From Candidatus Eiseniibacteriota bacterium (GTDB lineage: Bacteria; Arandabacterota; Arandabacteria; Arandabacterales; Arandabacteraceae), in contig JAUVJV010000091.1 in assembly GCA_030592245.1 (NCBI GenBank), forward strand, positions 1-7,592: DNA of 7,592 nt. The letters run 5' to 3'. The stretch's first letter is position 1, and every line of letters begins with the position of its first letter. Shown here piece after piece: positions 5,255 to 7,592 of the stretch. The position numbers were made by a program, and so were the translations under genes. A model generated the notes under the pieces. That model saw nothing but the letters and a program-made list of their open reading frames with translations. It was not told the origin of the DNA and ran no database searches.

Positions 5255-7408
5255 CTACTCTATTATGGGCTTCCCATCCATGTACGGCGGTGGTTCAACC
5301 CCGAACAGGCTGAGGATGGAAGGCGCGATGTCCTGTATCGACGGACTGTCCGCCGTTATCTTCCTGTTGGATATCAAGACCGCGGGCACGCAGCTGGGAT
5401 CGATGCAGTGATCCCCGCTCCATGACTTCGTATTGTCATCGAAGACCACGCCGGACACCTGGCCTGTGACGCCATCCCAGGATGCGCGATAACCGGCGTT
5501 ATAGCCTATGATGAGATCCGGGCCGTCGGCCACATAGGGACCCGAATAGACCTCATTGGCATCGTAGACATTCTTTATGGCGACCTTTTCCGTTTCCGGA
5601 TCCACGAGCCCGGTGAGCAAGTCCTTGAGCTCCATGACGAGGTTGGGCAACTCCTCAGGAGTGACGATCCCCTGGCTCTCGCGGCCTTTGAGGTTTATGA
5701 AGAGCCCGCCCAGGCCCAATGCGTAGGCCTTGGTCCTCGACCAGTCCACGCCCTTGAACCATTCGCCGCTCTTTGTGCCTTCCTTGAGATGGAGATAGCC
5801 TTCTTTCATCAGCCAGGAGTTAAGATTGACGCCGCGGTTGAAGCCCTTGAAACCGTGATCCGACAGGATGATGAACGCGGTCTTGTCATCAACATAAGGC
5901 AGGAGCCTGGCCACGGTCTTATCGACCTTGATGTAGAGATTCTCGATCGCGTCCTTGTGCTTGGTGGTTTCCTTGTCCCTGTTGGCCGGGTGATCGGGGT
6001 CGAGATAGCGCCAGAACATGTGCTGCACCCTGTCGGTTATATCGAACACGCAGATCACGGCGCCCTTCTTGACCCTGTCGAGCTCATTGAAGAGCATCTT
6101 TTCGCGCTCTTCATTGATGAGATAGGCCTGCTCGAGGAACTGGTCCTCATCGATTATCCGCTCATTGAGGGCCCAGGTGTCTTCGGCCAGACCGAGCGTG
6201 GCATACGGCCCCAGTAACTTGGAAAGATAGACCGAGTAGGAGAAGGGATGCGAACTGGGCATCGCCGGCTTTTCCGGATCGAGGTTGATGGGCGTTACGT
6301 AGAGCTCCAGGTCAGGCTTCACGGATTTAAGAATGAAACGGCTGATACCGCGCACCTTGATGCCGAGTCCGGCCGAGAACTCAAGCGTGATCCAGGGCGA
6401 GTGCTTGCCCATCTCAAGATCGCATGTCTCCTTGCCCACTGTGAGGGTGGCCGAGGTGCCGTCATCTGACGGTTTGATCTTGAAAGGGAGCTTAAGCGCC
6501 GGCGCATCCTTGACCATTATGTTCTCGGGTCCTATGAGTTCGCCCGTGTAGGCGCCCTTTCCGTTGGTAAGCTCATAAGCGAACCCGCCGGTATACTTGC
6601 CCAGCGATTCGCGGTTGGTCGAATAGAAGGAGAAACTCCCCTGGGTACCCCTCAAGTCGGGCACGCACAGTGATGATAAGAGCACCCCGCCGAACTTATC
6701 CGGCGGGAAGGTTATGGGGACCCGGATCACCGAGGAGAAAATGTCGTTTTCCCCTAAGACCGTCCAGAACGGCTTGCTCTTCCTGAGCGGCCTGTAAGAC
6801 GGCTTGTTTAGCGGTAGCCGGTACTTGCCAAGCGGCAGCCACTTTGTGGGCGGCCTGATGTCGGCCGACGAGAGCATGGACATATAGGTATTTCGCTCAG
6901 GCGCTAAGAAGTCGAAGATATTGTGCTTGCCCGGGTTGACACCTGTTGAGAAGGACGACCACGCGACCGGCGAGATCGGTGGGCAAGTGCTCCACATCTG
7001 CTTGAAACTCCCCCGCTCTATGAGGCCGGCGATATTGGGCAGCTTGCCCTTATCCATCAGCCGCTGGAGAAGAACCGGGTCCAGGCCGTCAAAGCCCACG
7101 ACGATCACCCGGTGTATGTCGCTCTTGATCCCCTTCCCCCTTCGCCGTATCTTCCTGATGGCAAACCGGATAGGCCAGGTCAGGAAAAAGATGAAAGCCA
7201 GAAAGAAGGTAGCAAAAAGAACCAGAAATGATGTCAGGAAAGCAAACCCGGCGCCAGGCCCTATGTAAGCATAGGCCACCGATGGGGTCAGGATGCCGGC
7301 GAAAAGGACCGCCAGCGTCAGGCCAAGAGCCGACGGAAATACCGTCGAGTATCTGCGGGCTTTATCTTGCACGGTGCGTCTCATTGCCTCCGGGTACTTT
7401 GCCTCCAT
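5255..7408 (-). CDS. Membrane-anchored alkaline-phosphatase-superfamily enzyme, paralogue of its neighbour
   Basis: Protein of up to 717 residues. The N-terminus carries two hydrophobic segments: a signal-like one at about 24-47 ending SVAYA, then YIGPGAG and a second span (about 54-80), followed by a basic stretch (RKIRRRGKGIK). The catalytic domain would then sit on one face of the membrane by that second helix. The superfamily ligands are intact: Asp107 (GFDGLD), Asp459 and His463 (DITDRVQHMFW), Asp517-His518 (LSDHGF) and His667 (SGDHC). The nucleophile position is Ser146 (ISPVAW). It shares with its neighbour the blocks FWxxL, DTWALNE/ETWALNE, HxFWRxxDP and GYNAGYRxSW. The start is uncertain: ATG-7408 has no clear ribosome site, while ATG-7384 gives a better basic signal-peptide n-region but has GGAGG only 2 nt away. 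It is the first gene of the cluster and ends in TAG. The substrate is unknown. Confidence 0.87.
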   Translation of the reverse strand: MEAKYPEAMRRTVQDKARRYSTVFPSALGLTLAVLFAGILTPSVAYAYIGPGAGFAFLTSFLVLFATFFLAFIFFLTWPIRFAIRKIRRRGKGIKSDIHRVIVVGFDGLDPVLLQRLMDKGKLPNIAGLIERGSFKQMWSTCPPISPVAWSSFSTGVNPGKHNIFDFLAPERNTYMSMLSSADIRPPTKWLPLGKYRLPLNKPSYRPLRKSKPFWTVLGENDIFSSVIRVPITFPPDKFGGVLLSSLCVPDLRGTQGSFSFYSTNRESLGKYTGGFAYELTNGKGAYTGELIGPENIMVKDAPALKLPFKIKPSDDGTSATLTVGKETCDLEMGKHSPWITLEFSAGLGIKVRGISRFILKSVKPDLELYVTPINLDPEKPAMPSSHPFSYSVYLSKLLGPYATLGLAEDTWALNERIIDEDQFLEQAYLINEEREKMLFNELDRVKKGAVICVFDITDRVQHMFWRYLDPDHPANRDKETTKHKDAIENLYIKVDKTVARLLPYVDDKTAFIILSDHGFKGFNRGVNLNSWLMKEGYLHLKEGTKSGEWFKGVDWSRTKAYALGLGGLFINLKGRESQGIVTPEELPNLVMELKDLLTGLVDPETEKVAIKNVYDANEVYSGPYVADGPDLIIGYNAGYRASWDGVTGQVSGVVFDDNTKSWSGDHCIDPSCVPAVLISNRKITADSPSIQDIAPSILSLFGVEPPPYMDGKPIIE

Positions 7409-7592
7409 AGGATGTACATCGGCGCGCTCCGGCGCTCCTTCAGGGAAATCTCGCGCCTAACTCCTTTTGTTCAATCCAGTTAGGCCCTCCTTGGCCCAAC
7501 CGGATCCATATCTCTGTATGCCGTTTGATGCCCTCGTTTATCTCGAGGCCTCTTTCTTTCAACAGGCCCGGCCTTCAGATGTTCCCTGCGTA
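7409..7592 (-). other. Upstream region of the minus-strand cluster; no secure gene
   Basis: No recognisable protein is encoded. A 40-codon minus-strand frame (7440-7562, starting TTG, with the segment EIWIRLGQGGPNWIEQ) has a protein-like composition but no ribosome site and no family I know. It could be the eroded end of an upstream gene. TTGAAA followed by GATAAAC gives at best a weak promoter. The promoter of the cluster may lie here or beyond the window. Confidence 0.4.
7455..7485. repeat. Short inverted repeat upstream of the phosphatase cluster
   Basis: GCCTAACT (7455-7462) and AGTTAGGC (7478-7485) are perfect 8-bp arms around a 15-nt loop, 47 nt upstream of ATG-7408. It may be an operator half-site pair or a leader hairpin; it lacks a T-tract on either strand and is not a standard terminator. 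Confidence 0.4.

Noticed and set aside
4702..5313. A 203-codon plus-strand frame spanning the junction of the two phosphatase-like genes
   Set aside because: It is antisense to two well-supported genes and its composition shows no domain; treated as a shadow.
5789..6217. A 142-codon plus-strand frame rich in Val, Glu and Leu
   Set aside because: It mirrors the catalytic region of the 5255-7408 gene on the opposite strand and has no independent support.

Overview
The window looks like chromosomal DNA of a Gram-negative or other double-membraned bacterium of fairly high G+C. The reasons are clean Shine-Dalgarno sites, exported and membrane-anchored metalloenzymes, an accessory HEPN/nucleotidyltransferase pair and a dispersed-type hairpin repeat. 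Deltaproteobacteria-like or candidate-phylum lineages would fit, but nothing in the window fixes the taxonomy.

Layout, left to right. (1) 53-808, minus strand: a class I SAM-dependent methyltransferase. (2) 809-953: an intergenic region with a near-consensus promoter and two tandem 20-bp palindromes, facing right. (3) 954-1953, plus strand: a two-gene, 11-nt overlapping unit. It encodes a winged-helix/minimal-nucleotidyltransferase (MNT) fusion and a HEPN-domain protein, the layout of HEPN/MNT (type VII-like) toxin-antitoxin systems. (4) 1954-2094: the convergent gap, dominated by a 22-bp perfect inverted repeat with no loop. (5) 7408 down to 2095, minus strand: a compact five-ORF cluster. 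In transcription order it holds a membrane-anchored alkaline-phosphatase-superfamily protein, a second exported paralogue, a 64-residue ribbon-helix-helix-like protein, a 26-codon ORF lying in a 21-bp tandem repeat, and a three-helix membrane protein resembling the EMC3/YidC group. (6) 7409-7592: upstream region with no assignable gene.

The minus-strand cluster is probably one transcription unit. All its genes point the same way. The ribosome-binding site of the small protein overlaps the stop of the second phosphatase-like gene. The next ORF starts in an overlapping TGATG, and the membrane protein starts 3 nt after that ORF stops. Both phosphatase-like proteins keep every metal-ligand position of the superfamily and act outside the cytoplasm, so the cluster most likely modifies a phosphorylated or sulfated envelope or extracellular substrate. 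The substrate cannot be read from the sequence.

The points most worth a second look are the tandem operators over the HEPN/MNT promoter, the altered catalytic motif of the HEPN protein, the dual-frame 21-bp repeat at the end of the small-protein gene, and the conserved-looking cassette of phosphatase pair, small protein and EMC3-like membrane protein.
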